DNA from: Alteromonas sp. ALT199
GTDB lineage: Bacteria > Pseudomonadota > Gammaproteobacteria > Enterobacterales > Alteromonadaceae
Direction: 5' to 3'
Length of the DNA stretch: 64,000 bases
NCBI RefSeq assembly: GCF_018619335.1
Contig: NZ_JAHHDX010000090.1
Location: forward strand, 62,001 to 126,000
The first letter of the stretch is position 1. Every line of letters starts with the position of its first letter. Of this stretch, positions 1 through 9,747 are shown in pieces. The position numbers and the translations under genes are program-made. The notes under the pieces are model-generated. The model was not told the origin of the DNA and ran no database searches. It saw only the letters and a list, made by a program, of their open reading frames with translations.

Positions 1-531
1 CGTAGGAAGTAACCAAGTTTGTTCGCCTTGAACCCCTTTAAATTCGTCTTGGCGAACCAGTAGCTGTTCACCTAAGGTCAGTACTGACCAGCCTTCGTGA
101 GTAACAGGAACCGCTAGAACGTCAGGAATAAGGGTGTCGCAGAAAAGGCCAGCTTCGCTTAGCCAAGCTTGCCATTGCTCCATTTTTTCGTGGCTAACTA
201 CAGCGACAGCTTGATTGTCGCCGCGCTTAGGGCCAATTGCGAAAAACTGCTGGCTGATATCGGTAGCTAGCTCATCTTCCAGCATAAACGGAATGGCAGA
301 AATAATTCTACGCCCAGCTTTAGGCGGTAGTTCTACCCATTTAAGCAATATCTCGCTGCTAGGGGCTAAAGCAATAACGCTTCGCTGGCCAGCGCGTTCA
401 GTAAGTGTAGATAAGTCTTCTGCACTGGGAAGTTCGCCAGATGCAATAATCTCGTCTTCAGATTTTGAATATACGAGCCAGCTTATCGGGTCTGTGTAGT
501 TGGCGCCTAAACGCACCAATAATTGTTCCAT
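1..531 (-). CDS. gspL: Type II secretion protein GspL (partial, C-terminus outside window)
   Basis: The first 177 codons of GspL, the inner-membrane assembly-platform protein whose cytoplasmic actin-like domain recruits the GspE ATPase. The visible part (starting MEQLLVRLGANYTDPISWLV) is all cytoplasmic domain; the transmembrane helix and periplasmic ferredoxin-like domain lie beyond the window edge. Its ATG overlaps the gspK stop codon by one base (TAATG), implying translational coupling. The call rests on position after gspK in canonical gsp order and on the typical N-terminal sequence. Confidence 0.9.
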   Translation of the reverse strand, partial: MEQLLVRLGANYTDPISWLVYSKSEDEIIASGELPSAEDLSTLTERAGQRSVIALAPSSEILLKWVELPPKAGRRIISAIPFMLEDELATDISQQFFAIGPKRGDNQAVAVVSHEKMEQWQAWLSEAGLFCDTLIPDVLAVPVTHEGWSVLTLGEQLLVRQDEFKGVQGEQTWLLPT

Positions 532-1613
532 TAATAGGTTCCCCCAAACTCGCGATTCACAATGCTTACGCCACTATCGGCGCTTGCATGAAACACGGTG
601 GAAAGCTTAAAGGTTGCTTTGTTGTATTGTGTTTTTGTATGCAACATAAAATATTCAGTTTTAACCGCAAACCATTCTTGTCGAGAGCTTGTTAAATTAA
701 GCGCTTGAATAGATGGTTCACTCAAAAAGGCATTTGTATCATCCCATCCGTTTTGCGGACGGCTGTTGAGTAAACTTGAAGCTTGCTGGATATCAAGCCC
801 CGTTAGGCCTGCTAAAAGTGGTGCATCTTCTTCTTCTAACGTATTAACGTTTATTTTTAGCTCACTGTAATCTGGGATCACGCAAATCAAAGGCATTAAG
901 TCGCCCAGCCACGCTGGTGATACCCCGTTAATAATACGCAATTCACTTTTCGATGCCAGTGGTCCGTTAGCCGCAAGGTAAGGAAACTCTCTTGACTCAT
1001 ACTCGCTGTCTTCTGCGCCATAGGGGCGCATACTGTCATCTTCATCTACCCAATCAGCTAAACTGTCGCGCAGCGTATCGGCGGTAAAGTTGTCTAGCCC
1101 ATCTACGCTTAGTGATAGCAGCATGGTATGAAAGGCTTCCATAGCTTCGGTGGTATTACTTGAGGCGCTGCTCGATGTGCTATTTGCGTTATTCGAAGCG
1201 CTACCGGATGTTATCGCGTTAAGATTAAAGCAAGCTTGAAGGTCTTCTAAATTAGCCGTTAAGCCACCGTTTTCTAACGGATAGCTAAATTCTTGTGCCC
1301 AAGGTTGATCAATAGAAATAGTATCTGGGCTTTCATCTATCAGCGTCTGAATAGACTTGCGTGCAAAAGCTTCAGCGCCCATGGCATACCAATACGCCTG
1401 ATTATTGTCTTTTAAGTTCATAGTGCGCTGCACCTGCAGCTGCAATCGCGTACCCATTTCTGTAGCTAGCACGGCCACTAACGTCACAATCATAAGCACA
1501 ATCATCAGTGCCACACCCTTTTGTTTAGCTGGTGGGCTAGACAGTTGGCGCGTGCACATCGCCGCCTTAGCACGCGTCCGGTTTTTTAAAAGGCGTATTT
1601 TGATATTTGACAT
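531..1613 (-). CDS. gspK: Type II secretion minor pseudopilin GspK
   Basis: GspK, 360 aa, the large minor pseudopilin thought to sit at the pseudopilus tip with GspI and GspJ. After a basic leader of about 32 residues comes a prepilin-type cleavage site (KG|VALM) and one hydrophobic helix. The fifth mature residue is not Glu, which is normal for GspK but not for other pseudopilins. A Ser/Asn-rich low-complexity stretch lies near residues 135-155 in the globular domain. Both ends form TAATG overlaps, with gspJ upstream and gspL downstream. The start could lie slightly downstream because the leader is long. Confidence 0.93.
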   Translation of the reverse strand: MSNIKIRLLKNRTRAKAAMCTRQLSSPPAKQKGVALMIVLMIVTLVAVLATEMGTRLQLQVQRTMNLKDNNQAYWYAMGAEAFARKSIQTLIDESPDTISIDQPWAQEFSYPLENGGLTANLEDLQACFNLNAITSGSASNNANSTSSSASSNTTEAMEAFHTMLLSLSVDGLDNFTADTLRDSLADWVDEDDSMRPYGAEDSEYESREFPYLAANGPLASKSELRIINGVSPAWLGDLMPLICVIPDYSELKINVNTLEEEDAPLLAGLTGLDIQQASSLLNSRPQNGWDDTNAFLSEPSIQALNLTSSRQEWFAVKTEYFMLHTKTQYNKATFKLSTVFHASADSGVSIVNREFGGTY

Positions 1614-2239
1614 TATGACGATTCACCCGTGGTTAAGGTGAATTCCCTTCGAATTTTGCCAAAGTCTTTACTTACAAATTCTATAGCCACTGCCCGCGGT
1701 AACGCTGCGCCTTTGAAGCTTTCACTCCACGAGATATCCTCGTCTTCATCTAACGAACTGCTGTTGGAGGTGGCGAGAAACTCAATTTTTAAACTTTCTA
1801 TGTCTTCTAGCAGCACCCGTACTTTGGGTTCGTAGCCAATAACATTATCTACGTAATTACTGTAAAGGCGCTCAAGCTTGTTTTCTTGAAGTCTATAGGC
1901 AACAAACTGTAGGGTACTTCTCGGCAGCATCAGCTGCGGGTTGTGCCATCCGCCTCGCACAAAACCAATGCCATCATCATCGCTGTCGTCGGTTTCTCCG
2001 CCTGACATTACCACGTCTTGTTTTTCACCGTTTACACGAGAAGCGCGAGGCACCGCTTGCTGAAGATCTCGCTCAATTGTGATCATGGCCCGCTGTAGCA
2101 ATTGAAGCTTGGCAAAACGCTCTTCTGAAATATTATTACTGTCGATAACAGTGGTAAGTAAGCCCGTTGATGCCAGCCCGATAAGGGTAAATATGGCCAT
2201 GGCAATCAGTATTTCTATAAGCGTAAAACCGCGTTGCAT
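1613..2239 (-). CDS. gspJ: Type II secretion minor pseudopilin GspJ
   Basis: GspJ, about 208 aa from the chosen start. The prepilin leader is very short: MQRG followed by the N-methylation motif FTLIE and a hydrophobic helix. An in-frame ATG ten codons upstream (2269) lies inside gspI, so the ATG at 2239, two bases after the gspI stop, is preferred. GspJ forms the pseudopilus tip complex with GspI and GspK and is processed by the prepilin peptidase, which is not in this window. It overlaps gspK by one base. Confidence 0.92.
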   Translation of the reverse strand: MQRGFTLIEILIAMAIFTLIGLASTGLLTTVIDSNNISEERFAKLQLLQRAMITIERDLQQAVPRASRVNGEKQDVVMSGGETDDSDDDGIGFVRGGWHNPQLMLPRSTLQFVAYRLQENKLERLYSNYVDNVIGYEPKVRVLLEDIESLKIEFLATSNSSSLDEDEDISWSESFKGAALPRAVAIEFVSKDFGKIRREFTLTTGESS

Positions 2240-2240
2240 A

Positions 2241-2684
2241 CTAGTTCGCCACCGTTGGCTTAGCCACAAAAGTGGTAACCGATGTCACTGAACTTTCGTA
2301 GCTTTCGTCTTCGCCCACCGAAACGGTAACTGCGCGTAAGTCGTTATCATTGGTCTTCGCAACGGTTTGCTGCCAGTACCAAGTGCGGTCAGCCATCTCC
2401 ATGGTGCCTTTTAGATTGTTTTTAGGTGGCCAAGTGGTATCTAGCTGAAGCTGGTTTAAGCGGTTGCTCGCCACCCAGTTGGCAAAAGTGACAGCTTCTA
2501 TTTGACCAACGCTTGATAAATGCTCGCCAGCCGCTTTAAGTACCGCTGTACCTGTTAACGCGAAAATAAGAAGTGCCACCATAACTTCAAGTAGGGTTAA
2601 CCCTCGTTGGTTATGGGGTTTGTTAGAGGCAATGCTTTTGCCAGATGCATTTACCGTGCTTGTTCTCATAGTGGACGCGTTCAT
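2241..2684 (-). CDS. gspI: Type II secretion minor pseudopilin GspI
   Basis: GspI, 147 aa from the upstream ATG. The prepilin motif is QRG|LTLLEVMVALLIF, preceded by an unusually long leader of about 28 residues. The start overlaps the gspH stop as ATGA. A 15-bp tandem duplication here creates a second in-frame ATG at 2669, so the N-terminus begins MNAST-MRTST; either ATG could be used. GspI is thought to initiate assembly of the pseudopilus tip. Confidence 0.92.
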   Translation of the reverse strand: MNASTMRTSTVNASGKSIASNKPHNQRGLTLLEVMVALLIFALTGTAVLKAAGEHLSSVGQIEAVTFANWVASNRLNQLQLDTTWPPKNNLKGTMEMADRTWYWQQTVAKTNDNDLRAVTVSVGEDESYESSVTSVTTFVAKPTVAN

Positions 2685-2695
2685 AGTGGACGCTC
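2666..2695. repeat. 15-bp tandem duplication at the gspH/gspI junction
   Basis: Two adjacent copies, 2666-2680 and 2681-2695, sharing the 13-mer TCATAGTGGACGC (plus strand). The copy at 2681 holds the gspH stop/gspI start overlap; the copy at 2666 repeats that ATGA in frame within gspI, adding five codons and a second possible start. Confidence 0.85.
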
Positions 2696-3307
2696 CAGGG
2701 GACCTTCAAGCACTAAAGGCGGTAAGTCTTGGTTTTGCAGACTGTAATAAACAGGGTCGTCGCCGTCATCACCTTCATAATTAAACGATAGGGTAAAAGG
2801 TGTAATTTCGCCGCTCGACATAATCAGCACTTGCGGTGGCGGTAGCTTTTTCTCTTCTTCGTTACCTATTTCAACGCCTTCGTCAGAAACACTTAGGTTT
2901 TCGTCGAACAATTCTCTGTCAAAGAGTCTATCTTCAACGTCCCACGGTAGGTCGTCTAAATTTAAGGTGAAGGTAAAGGGTTCGGGTAACGTGTAAGGTT
3001 CGTAGGTTTTTTCGCCTTCAATCCGCTGCCACTCATCATCGTCGTCTAAGTAAACGAAGTAGTATTCGTTTTTGTCGGCTTCAAAACGCACGCCTAGCTG
3101 TTGTTGATTTAACACCGCGAAGTCGCTGGCCATATCAATCACTACCTGCAGGCGTTGGGCTTGGGTTTTTAATAGGTCTGACTTACTTGCGCCGAAGGCG
3201 TTAAACATAACGTAACCTGCCGCCAAGCCCATAAGCAGCAGTACCAGCATGACTTCTAATAAGGTAAAGCCTGCTTTATAAGCCGATGTACTGCCGCGGT
3301 AGCGCAT
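2681..3307 (-). CDS. gspH: Type II secretion minor pseudopilin GspH
   Basis: GspH, 208 aa, with prepilin motif KAG|FTLLEVMLVLLLM about 13 residues in. The globular domain is rich in Asp and Glu (for example YLDDDDEW near residue 75), giving a very acidic pseudopilin. It begins five bases after the true gspG stop, so it is transcribed and probably translated together with gspG. Length is somewhat above the usual 150-190 aa. The family call is secure from the N-terminal motif and its position between gspG and gspI. Confidence 0.92.
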   Translation of the reverse strand: MRYRGSTSAYKAGFTLLEVMLVLLLMGLAAGYVMFNAFGASKSDLLKTQAQRLQVVIDMASDFAVLNQQQLGVRFEADKNEYYFVYLDDDDEWQRIEGEKTYEPYTLPEPFTFTLNLDDLPWDVEDRLFDRELFDENLSVSDEGVEIGNEEEKKLPPPQVLIMSSGEITPFTLSFNYEGDDGDDPVYYSLQNQDLPPLVLEGPLERPL

Positions 3308-3312
3308 ATAGG

Positions 3313-3749
3313 TTAGTTCAAGTATTCGTTAATGTTCCAGTTACCAATGTCGTCATCAGTACCCGGTTCGCCGTCTGGACCGTTAGAGAAAATATCCACC
3401 ACGCCAAGCTCTCCCGGACTAATTAACGCATATGGGTTGCCCCAAGGGTCTTCAGGTAGACGTTTAATGAACCCACCTTCAGGATAATTACGTGGAATCG
3501 GATCGATAGTCGGCGCTGCACCAAGGCATCTAGGCCTTGCTCAGAAGTTGGGAAACGGTTGTTACGCAACTTGTACATTTCAAGCGCACTTTCCATTTGT
3601 TGAATGTCTACCGCCGCCTTCTTAAGCTGGGCTTCTTCTTGGTTGCCCAAGATTTGAGGCGCTACCATAGAGGCCATAATACCGATAATTAGAAGTACGA
3701 CCATGACTTCAATTAAACTGAAACCAGAGTTGCGATTAAGTGCTTTCAT
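3313..3749 (-). pseudogene. gspG: Major pseudopilin GspG, disrupted by a -1 frameshift
   Basis: GspG is the main subunit of the type II pseudopilus. The N-terminus is canonical (NSG|FSLIEVMVVLLIIGI) and reads correctly through SEQGLDALVQ. Near 3513-3520 the frame shifts: as given, translation continues with unrelated residues to a stop at 3423 (108 aa). Dropping into the next frame restores the family sequence (APTIDPIPRNYPEGGF, LPEDPWGNPYALISPGE) through the calcium-binding loop region GPDGEPGTDDDIGNWN to a TAA at 3313. The span of 437 nt is one base short of a 145-codon gene plus stop, the usual GspG length. Either a real deletion or a sequencing error explains it. The ATG overlaps the gspF stop (TAATG). 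Confidence 0.9.
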
Positions 3750-4975
3750 TAAATATTCACCATGTTGTTCAATGCTAAAATTGGTTGCAATATTGCCATA
3801 ACGATAAACAGAACAATGCCTGCCATCGATACAATAAGTAAGGGTTCAAATACCTTAAGTGAGACACCAATAAGCGCTTCAAATTCCCTATCTTGATTAT
3901 CTGCGGCGCGCGCTAGCATTTGCTGCAGCTCGCCGGACTTTTCACCTGATGCAATCATGTGCATCATCATTGGTGGAAACATTTTTGTGTTATCTAGCGC
4001 GGCGCGCAAGCTGGAGCCTTCTTTAACATTCACTGCTGCATCGGCTACTTGATTTTTAATATGCTGATTTTCCAATACATCGCCTGAAATACGCATAGCT
4101 TCAAGTAGCGGCACTGCGCTGGCGCTCAATATACTTAAGGTACGAGCAAAGCGGGCCGTATTTAAGCCTCTAGAAACTTTGCCTATTAAAGGCAGGGTTA
4201 AAAGTGCTCTGTGATAGCGCAGCTTCATGTGCTTTTGCTGCAGCACGCGCTGAATAATAACAATAAGTACGCCTATGCCAATTAGCATAAATAAACCGTA
4301 GTTCTGAAGCCATGTACTTACAGAAATAAGAAACTGTGTTATGCCCGGCAGGTCTTGCCCCATGTGATCGAACTGGCCAACAATTTTTGGCACTACTACG
4401 GTTAACAGCAGTAATACGATACCCATTGCAAAGAACAGCATTAACGATGGGTAAATCATTGCCTGTGTTATTTGGCTGCGGGTTTGTTGCCTGCGTTCAG
4501 TGTAGTCGGCCAATCGATTAAGCACGGTATCAAGGTGACCAGATTTTTCACCAGCTGCGACCATAGCACGGTATAGCTCATCAAAAACGCTGGGAAACTG
4601 TGCAAGCGCATCGGCAAGCCCGTGACCTTCTACCACTTTACTGCGCACCGCCATCATCATGTTCTTCTGACGAGGTTTTTCACACTGCTCAGCAACGGCA
4701 AGTAGTGCTTCTTCAACAGGAAGTGCTGATTCTACAAGCGTGGCCAGTTGGCGTGTAAGAAGCGCTAAATCTGATGCTGAAATACGTGGCTTAAACAACG
4801 AAAATGAAAGCCCTTTGCCTTCATTTTGCGAACGCTCTGCAACTTGCTCTACTTCTAATGGAATTAAGCTTTTTTCGCGCAGTTGTTGGCGAACCTGACG
4901 GGCGTTATCGCCCTCAAGTACGCCATTTGTGTTTTTACCGCGGGCATTAACCGCTTTATAAGCGAATGCCGCCAT
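3749..4975 (-). CDS. gspF: Type II secretion inner-membrane platform protein GspF
   Basis: GspF, 408 aa, the polytopic core of the inner-membrane platform that couples GspE ATPase action to pseudopilus growth. Two tandem cytoplasmic GspF/PilC-type domains (about residues 70-195 and 270-395) contain the family signatures VAAGEKSGHLDTVL and IASGEKSGELQQML. Hydrophobic segments lie near residues 170-195, 220-243 and 375-398. The ATG follows the gspE stop directly, with no gap. Length and domain order are normal. Confidence 0.96.
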   Translation of the reverse strand: MAAFAYKAVNARGKNTNGVLEGDNARQVRQQLREKSLIPLEVEQVAERSQNEGKGLSFSLFKPRISASDLALLTRQLATLVESALPVEEALLAVAEQCEKPRQKNMMMAVRSKVVEGHGLADALAQFPSVFDELYRAMVAAGEKSGHLDTVLNRLADYTERRQQTRSQITQAMIYPSLMLFFAMGIVLLLLTVVVPKIVGQFDHMGQDLPGITQFLISVSTWLQNYGLFMLIGIGVLIVIIQRVLQQKHMKLRYHRALLTLPLIGKVSRGLNTARFARTLSILSASAVPLLEAMRISGDVLENQHIKNQVADAAVNVKEGSSLRAALDNTKMFPPMMMHMIASGEKSGELQQMLARAADNQDREFEALIGVSLKVFEPLLIVSMAGIVLFIVMAILQPILALNNMVNI

Positions 4976-6535
4976 TTAGTCTTCCCTCGTTACTCGAAGC
5001 ACTTCTTCAAGTGAGGTTCTGCCTGCGAGCACTTTGCTGCAGCCGTCTTCACGGATGCTTGGGGTAGAGGTTCTGATATAACGTTCAATAGCTTGTTCGC
5101 CCACACCTTCGTGCATCATTTCACGAACTTTTTCATCAACTAGCAACAGTTCGTGAATACCGGTACGGCCGCGATAGCCGGTTTGGTTACACGCTGCGCA
5201 GCCGTGCGGTTTGTAGATGGTAGTGTCGCTGGTCGCGCTCTGCCCTAGTACTTCAAGTTCAGAAGCGTCTGGCGTATGTGGTTTTTTGCAATCTGGGCAA
5301 AGGGTACGTACAAGACGCTGTGATAGTACGGCCAATAAGCTCGACGACAGCAAAAATGGCTCAATACCCATGTCTTCTAGACGGGTGATGGCACCTGCTG
5401 CAGTATTGGTATGTAATGTAGACAGTACTAAGTGACCGGTTAAACTTGCTTGCACCGCAATTTGTGCGGTTTCAATGTCGCGAATCTCACCTACCATTAC
5501 TACATCAGGGTCTTGACGCAAAATAGCGCGAAGCCCGCGGGCAAAGGTCATATCTACACGGGGGTTAACCTGTGTTTGTCCGATGCCTGGAAGATCAAAT
5601 TCGATGGGGTCTTCAACTGTTAAAATGTTTCTGTCTCGAGAGTTTATTTCGGTTAACCCTGCGTATAGGGTGGTACTTTTACCTGAGCCTGTTGGGCCGG
5701 TAACCAAAATAATGCCGTGAGGTTTTCTGATAAGAGACGAAAAATGGTTTCGGTTTTGAAGCGTCATGCCCAAATCTTCTAGATTCAGGCGTGCATTATT
5801 TTTATCTAAAAGACGCAGCACTACACGTTCGCCATGACTTGATGGCATGGTAGAAACACGAACATCCACAGCGCGACCGGCAATGCGAAGCGTAATACGA
5901 CCATCTTGAGGTACGCGTTTTTCGGCAATGTCTAATTTCGCCATTACCTTGATACGCGACACCAACATAGAAGAAAGCTTGCGGTTAGGACGTAAAATTT
6001 CGCGCAATACACCGTCTACTCGAAAACGAACGACAAGCTGGTTCTCAAAGGTTTCGATGTGAATATCCGATGCACCTTCTTTTATCGCTTCACCTAACAT
6101 GGCGTTGATAAGCTTGATAATAGGCGCATCGTCTTCGCTATCTAACAGGTCTTCAGTGTCTGGCAAATCTTCAGCAAGTGCGAACAAGTCACTTTCGTTG
6201 CCAAGGTCTTCCATTAGTTGCTTCGCTGCAGAACTATCGCGCTGAAACGCACTCGTTAATAGGCTTTCAAACTCGTCAGCGGGTATAGTTTTAGGGACAA
6301 ACGGTTCCCCGTAGAAGCGCCTAACTTCGGCAAATACGTCAAAAGGCGTATTTTCTGTAAAGTACAGAACAGCTGGCGTCTCGTTGGTTTCAAGTAACAC
6401 TTGGTTGCGCTTTGCAAAGCTAAAAGATAACTGCTTAGGGCCAGCCTCTTCTTCGGGTAGACCGGCCTCTTCACCCATGGCTTCTAGGGCTTCTTCTTGG
6501 GCCTCTAGTGCTTGAGTAAGTTGTTCATCCGCCAT
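4976..6535 (-). CDS. gspE: Type II secretion ATPase GspE
   Basis: GspE, 519 aa, the hexameric cytoplasmic ATPase powering the pseudopilus. Visible are Walker A (GPTGSGKST, near residue 278), the Asp box/Walker B region ([12 protein letters not shown]), the His box (STLHTN), and a tetracysteine zinc site (CPDC about 45 residues before CAAC). The N-terminal 35 residues are strongly acidic. The ATG at 6535, one base after the gspD stop, is preferred over an in-frame ATG at 6586 that would overlap gspD by 50 bases and add a Lys/Arg-rich extension. Confidence 0.95.
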   Translation of the reverse strand: MADEQLTQALEAQEEALEAMGEEAGLPEEEAGPKQLSFSFAKRNQVLLETNETPAVLYFTENTPFDVFAEVRRFYGEPFVPKTIPADEFESLLTSAFQRDSSAAKQLMEDLGNESDLFALAEDLPDTEDLLDSEDDAPIIKLINAMLGEAIKEGASDIHIETFENQLVVRFRVDGVLREILRPNRKLSSMLVSRIKVMAKLDIAEKRVPQDGRITLRIAGRAVDVRVSTMPSSHGERVVLRLLDKNNARLNLEDLGMTLQNRNHFSSLIRKPHGIILVTGPTGSGKSTTLYAGLTEINSRDRNILTVEDPIEFDLPGIGQTQVNPRVDMTFARGLRAILRQDPDVVMVGEIRDIETAQIAVQASLTGHLVLSTLHTNTAAGAITRLEDMGIEPFLLSSSLLAVLSQRLVRTLCPDCKKPHTPDASELEVLGQSATSDTTIYKPHGCAACNQTGYRGRTGIHELLLVDEKVREMMHEGVGEQAIERYIRTSTPSIREDGCSKVLAGRTSLEEVLRVTRED

Positions 6536-6536
6536 A

Positions 6537-8582
6537 CTACTCGTTACCTTCTTTTTGCTTCTCTTTCTCTGAAAGGTACTCTTCAAACGAAGGTGGTAGG
6601 GCTAGGGCATCATTCCACTCAGGCATGCTCGGCGTTTCAGCAGATGGCATTAAAGATACACCCTCTTGCTGACGTTTAAGCTGTAGCGCACGAATATAGT
6701 TGTACTTACGGTGACTGATTGAATTCATAGTCGCGCCATCACGAACAATCGTAGGCTTTAAAAACACCATTAGATTACGCTTACGCTTGCTGGTCGACGT
6801 AGTTTTGAAAAGATGACCGAGAATAGGGATATCGCCTAAAAGTGGCACTTTAGAAACACTTTCTTGTACGTCTTCGTCAATCAAGCCACCTAGTACGATA
6901 GTGCCGCCATCATCAACGATGACTGTGGTTTTAATTTCACGTTTGTTAATCGAAATATCTACCGAGGTTGCACCGCTTACGCTCGACACTTCTTGCTCGA
7001 TAAGTAGCTGAACGGCGTCGCCTTCGTTAATTTGCGGTGTTACTTTAAGTTTAATGCCCACTTCTTGACGGTCGACCGTTTGGAATGGGTTAGAGTTATT
7101 AGAACCTGTTGTGGTACCGGTAATAATAGGTACTTCCTGACCAACGATGAAAAAGGCTTCTTCATTGTCCATGGTGGTTAGGTGAGGCGTGGCAAGGATA
7201 TTTGAATTGGTGTCGGTACTTACCGCTTGGACAACTGCGCCCCAGCCATTTTCAATTACGCCGGCAATTAAGCCATTTGCACCGCCTAATAGGCTTGCTA
7301 ATGCGGTGTAGTCACCTTCATCGGTGGTATTAACCGTTACCACTTCACCGTCGTCGGTGACATAGGCTTCGGTGTCGGTATCATCTTCTGCTTGCTTAAG
7401 GGCAACAGCTAATGAACCTACGGGAACTACACCGTTGCTAAATTGCGTGCCGCCACCTTGTTCTGAAACCCATTGAACACCTAGCGTTGTGCCATCGCCT
7501 TCAAACACTTCAACGATAATAGCTTCAACTTGTACCTGCGCACGGCGAATATCCAGCTGTCGAACGACTTCTTCAAGCGAACGCATCATATCCGGCTCTG
7601 CGGTGATTACGATGGCGTTAGAGTCTTCATGTGCGTCAATGCTGATTTCGCGGTTTGAACTCGCTCGGCGTGACGTGGTGCCGCTGCCTTGCTCTTCTGC
7701 TTGAATGCTGGCTGATACGCCTTGAAGTACCTTAACTAGGTCTTCCGCTTTTGCATAGTTAAGGAACAGTACGCGAGTGTTGCCGTTAGACTCAAGCTCT
7801 TGGTCCATGCGCTGAATAAGGTTGATAAGGCGCTGACGTGCTTTAACATCGCCACTGACGATAACCGAGTTTGTTCTATCGTCAGCCACTACGCGGGGTT
7901 CTGATTTAGTCCCAGTGTTCGCTTTGCCTTGAGACTTATTGATGCTTTCTATGATACGCACCATTTCAGATGCTGACGCGTACCGAAGCTTTACAATTTC
8001 TACTTCTTCATCGCCTGCGCGGTCTACGCGTTCAATAATTTCTACAAGGCGATTCACTACCGCTGCGCGGCCGGTTAGCATCATAACGTTTGATGGGTCG
8101 TGGCTTACTACGTTACCGCCGCCCGCTTGGTCGTTAAGCTGTCGTAAAATGGGAGCAAGTTCACGCACAGGAACGTTATATACTGGCACCACTCGGGTAA
8201 TAAACTCATCGCCATCTTGTTGTGCGCCTTCCACTACTGGAATATTAGAGGTTTTCGCGTCTTTAGAGCGTACAACTTTTAAAATACCGCTTGGCATTTC
8301 TACAACGGCAAAGTCGTAAACTTGCAGTACGTTTAGAAAAAACTGGTAGTACTGATCTTCATTAAGCATGTCGTAACTGCGTACGCTAATTTTGCCGCGT
8401 ACATTAGGGTCGACAATAATGGTTCGCTCAAGGTTTTTGCCGACAATATTAATGAATTCATTGATGTCAGTATCTTTGAAATTAGGCATGTATTCAGCGG
8501 CGGTCACCGAGAAACACAGAAGCGCAGTACACATAGCTGTGCCTAAGCGAGATAATAGTTTATGGCTAGTGCGCCTTTTCAT
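6537..8582 (-). CDS. gspD: Type II secretion outer-membrane secretin GspD
   Basis: GspD, 681 aa, the multimeric outer-membrane channel. A signal peptide (about residues 1-29, ending VTAAEY) is followed by N0 (about 30-110) and three KH-like N1-N3 repeats, then the secretin domain with the hallmark [14 protein letters not shown] near its end. An acidic, Asp/Thr-rich insertion sits around residues 395-420. The C-terminal tail (ending KEKQKEGNE) would be where a pilotin binds, but I see no pilotin gene here. It lies 116 bp downstream of gspC, the largest gap in this operon. Confidence 0.96.
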   Translation of the reverse strand: MKRRTSHKLLSRLGTAMCTALLCFSVTAAEYMPNFKDTDINEFINIVGKNLERTIIVDPNVRGKISVRSYDMLNEDQYYQFFLNVLQVYDFAVVEMPSGILKVVRSKDAKTSNIPVVEGAQQDGDEFITRVVPVYNVPVRELAPILRQLNDQAGGGNVVSHDPSNVMMLTGRAAVVNRLVEIIERVDRAGDEEVEIVKLRYASASEMVRIIESINKSQGKANTGTKSEPRVVADDRTNSVIVSGDVKARQRLINLIQRMDQELESNGNTRVLFLNYAKAEDLVKVLQGVSASIQAEEQGSGTTSRRASSNREISIDAHEDSNAIVITAEPDMMRSLEEVVRQLDIRRAQVQVEAIIVEVFEGDGTTLGVQWVSEQGGGTQFSNGVVPVGSLAVALKQAEDDTDTEAYVTDDGEVVTVNTTDEGDYTALASLLGGANGLIAGVIENGWGAVVQAVSTDTNSNILATPHLTTMDNEEAFFIVGQEVPIITGTTTGSNNSNPFQTVDRQEVGIKLKVTPQINEGDAVQLLIEQEVSSVSGATSVDISINKREIKTTVIVDDGGTIVLGGLIDEDVQESVSKVPLLGDIPILGHLFKTTSTSKRKRNLMVFLKPTIVRDGATMNSISHRKYNYIRALQLKRQQEGVSLMPSAETPSMPEWNDALALPPSFEEYLSEKEKQKEGNE

Positions 8583-8698
8583 TCTAACTTCCTTTATTTC
8601 CTAACATGTCGATGGCTGAATTGCTTGTCAGTTACAGTGCTGACCTCTTCACAAACGCTTACCTAGTAAAAAACGAGCCGTTACCGTTTTAGTTGTTG

Positions 8699-9619
8699 TT
8701 ACGCCTCGGGTAAATCTAAGTAGACGGTGGTTAAACTGCCATCTCGAATAATCGTTAATTCTATATTTTGTGCATTGCGTAGCTCAGACAGTGCCTCTTG
8801 CGATTGTTGCAGGTCGGTAAGGTCTAGCCCGTTAATTTGTGTAATGACATCGCCAGCCTGAAGCCCTGCCGATTTGAATAACTCAGGCTCTTTACCAGGG
8901 CTAACCTGATAACCAATAAGCTGGCCTTCTTCGGTTTTTGGCGATATCGAAATAAAGTCTGTAAAGCTAGCAGGGCGTTCTCGAAGTGCAGCGGTCGCCT
9001 CTAATGCCTCTTTGCTTAATTGTGGTTCATCGTCTTGTACTTCTTGCCTTGGGGCTGGACGCTGTCGCGCCTGCGTTTCACGGCGGCGATTCGCTTCGTC
9101 GTAGTCGATTCCGTCCAACATCAGGGTTTCATTTCTAACCCCGTTTTTAATAATAACGCGATCGTTATACACTTTTTGTAGCGTGGCGTTAGTGCCTTCA
9201 ATCTTTTCACCTAAACCGTATACCGCTTGACTGCCGCGATTTTCGATAATAGCAGTGCCTGCTTCTTGATCAGAGCTAGCCACAACGCCAGTTAAGGTTA
9301 GGTTTAGGCGTGTCTCTGGCGCGTCAGTGACCTCGGCTACCGGTTCAACAGGTTTAGCCGCAGCATTACCAAATAAATTCAGCTGTTGTATTTTCGCAAT
9401 GTTGACCCCATTTTTGCCTGATGACGATGAAATAACTGGAGCACGGCTTACTGTGGTTGTCGCAGATAGTTGAGGTTCAGGTATAATTCGCCACACGAGT
9501 TTGGCAGCAAATGCAATTAAATACAGGCTAAGCACAACCACTACTATGGTATGTAGCTGTTTTTGGTGCTGGCTTAGATAAACAACCAGAGATTGTGGAT
9601 TGGGTTTATTGAATGTCAT
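8699..9619 (-). CDS. gspC: Type II secretion protein GspC
   Basis: GspC, 306 aa, first gene of the operon. A short cytoplasmic N-terminus is followed by one transmembrane helix (about residues 22-44), a periplasmic homology-region domain (about 85-170, binding GspD N0), a Gln/Arg-rich linker, and a C-terminal PDZ domain (GLQAGDVITQINGLDL near residue 260) implicated in substrate selection. It is divergent from hslR, and a TATAAT box lies just upstream of its start. Confidence 0.95.
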   Translation of the reverse strand: MTFNKPNPQSLVVYLSQHQKQLHTIVVVVLSLYLIAFAAKLVWRIIPEPQLSATTTVSRAPVISSSSGKNGVNIAKIQQLNLFGNAAAKPVEPVAEVTDAPETRLNLTLTGVVASSDQEAGTAIIENRGSQAVYGLGEKIEGTNATLQKVYNDRVIIKNGVRNETLMLDGIDYDEANRRRETQARQRPAPRQEVQDDEPQLSKEALEATAALRERPASFTDFISISPKTEEGQLIGYQVSPGKEPELFKSAGLQAGDVITQINGLDLTDLQQSQEALSELRNAQNIELTIIRDGSLTTVYLDLPEA

Positions 9620-9642
9620 GCTGCCACTGATGGTACTGCTTT

Positions 9643-9669
9643 ATTATAATATAGTGAATTTTTGGTTAA
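9643..9669 (-). promoter_or_regulatory. Candidate promoter for the gsp operon
   Basis: On the minus strand a perfect TATAAT (complement of 9643-9648) lies about 24 bases before the gspC ATG. A weak -35-like GTTAAC sits 16 bases further upstream. Only the -10 element is convincing. Confidence 0.4.
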
Positions 9670-9747
9670 CCGCGCTTTAGCAAACCCATAATAGCCTAGT
9701 AAAGGTGAGGGTCAAACACTAAAGCCGCACCATTACGAAATTATTAC

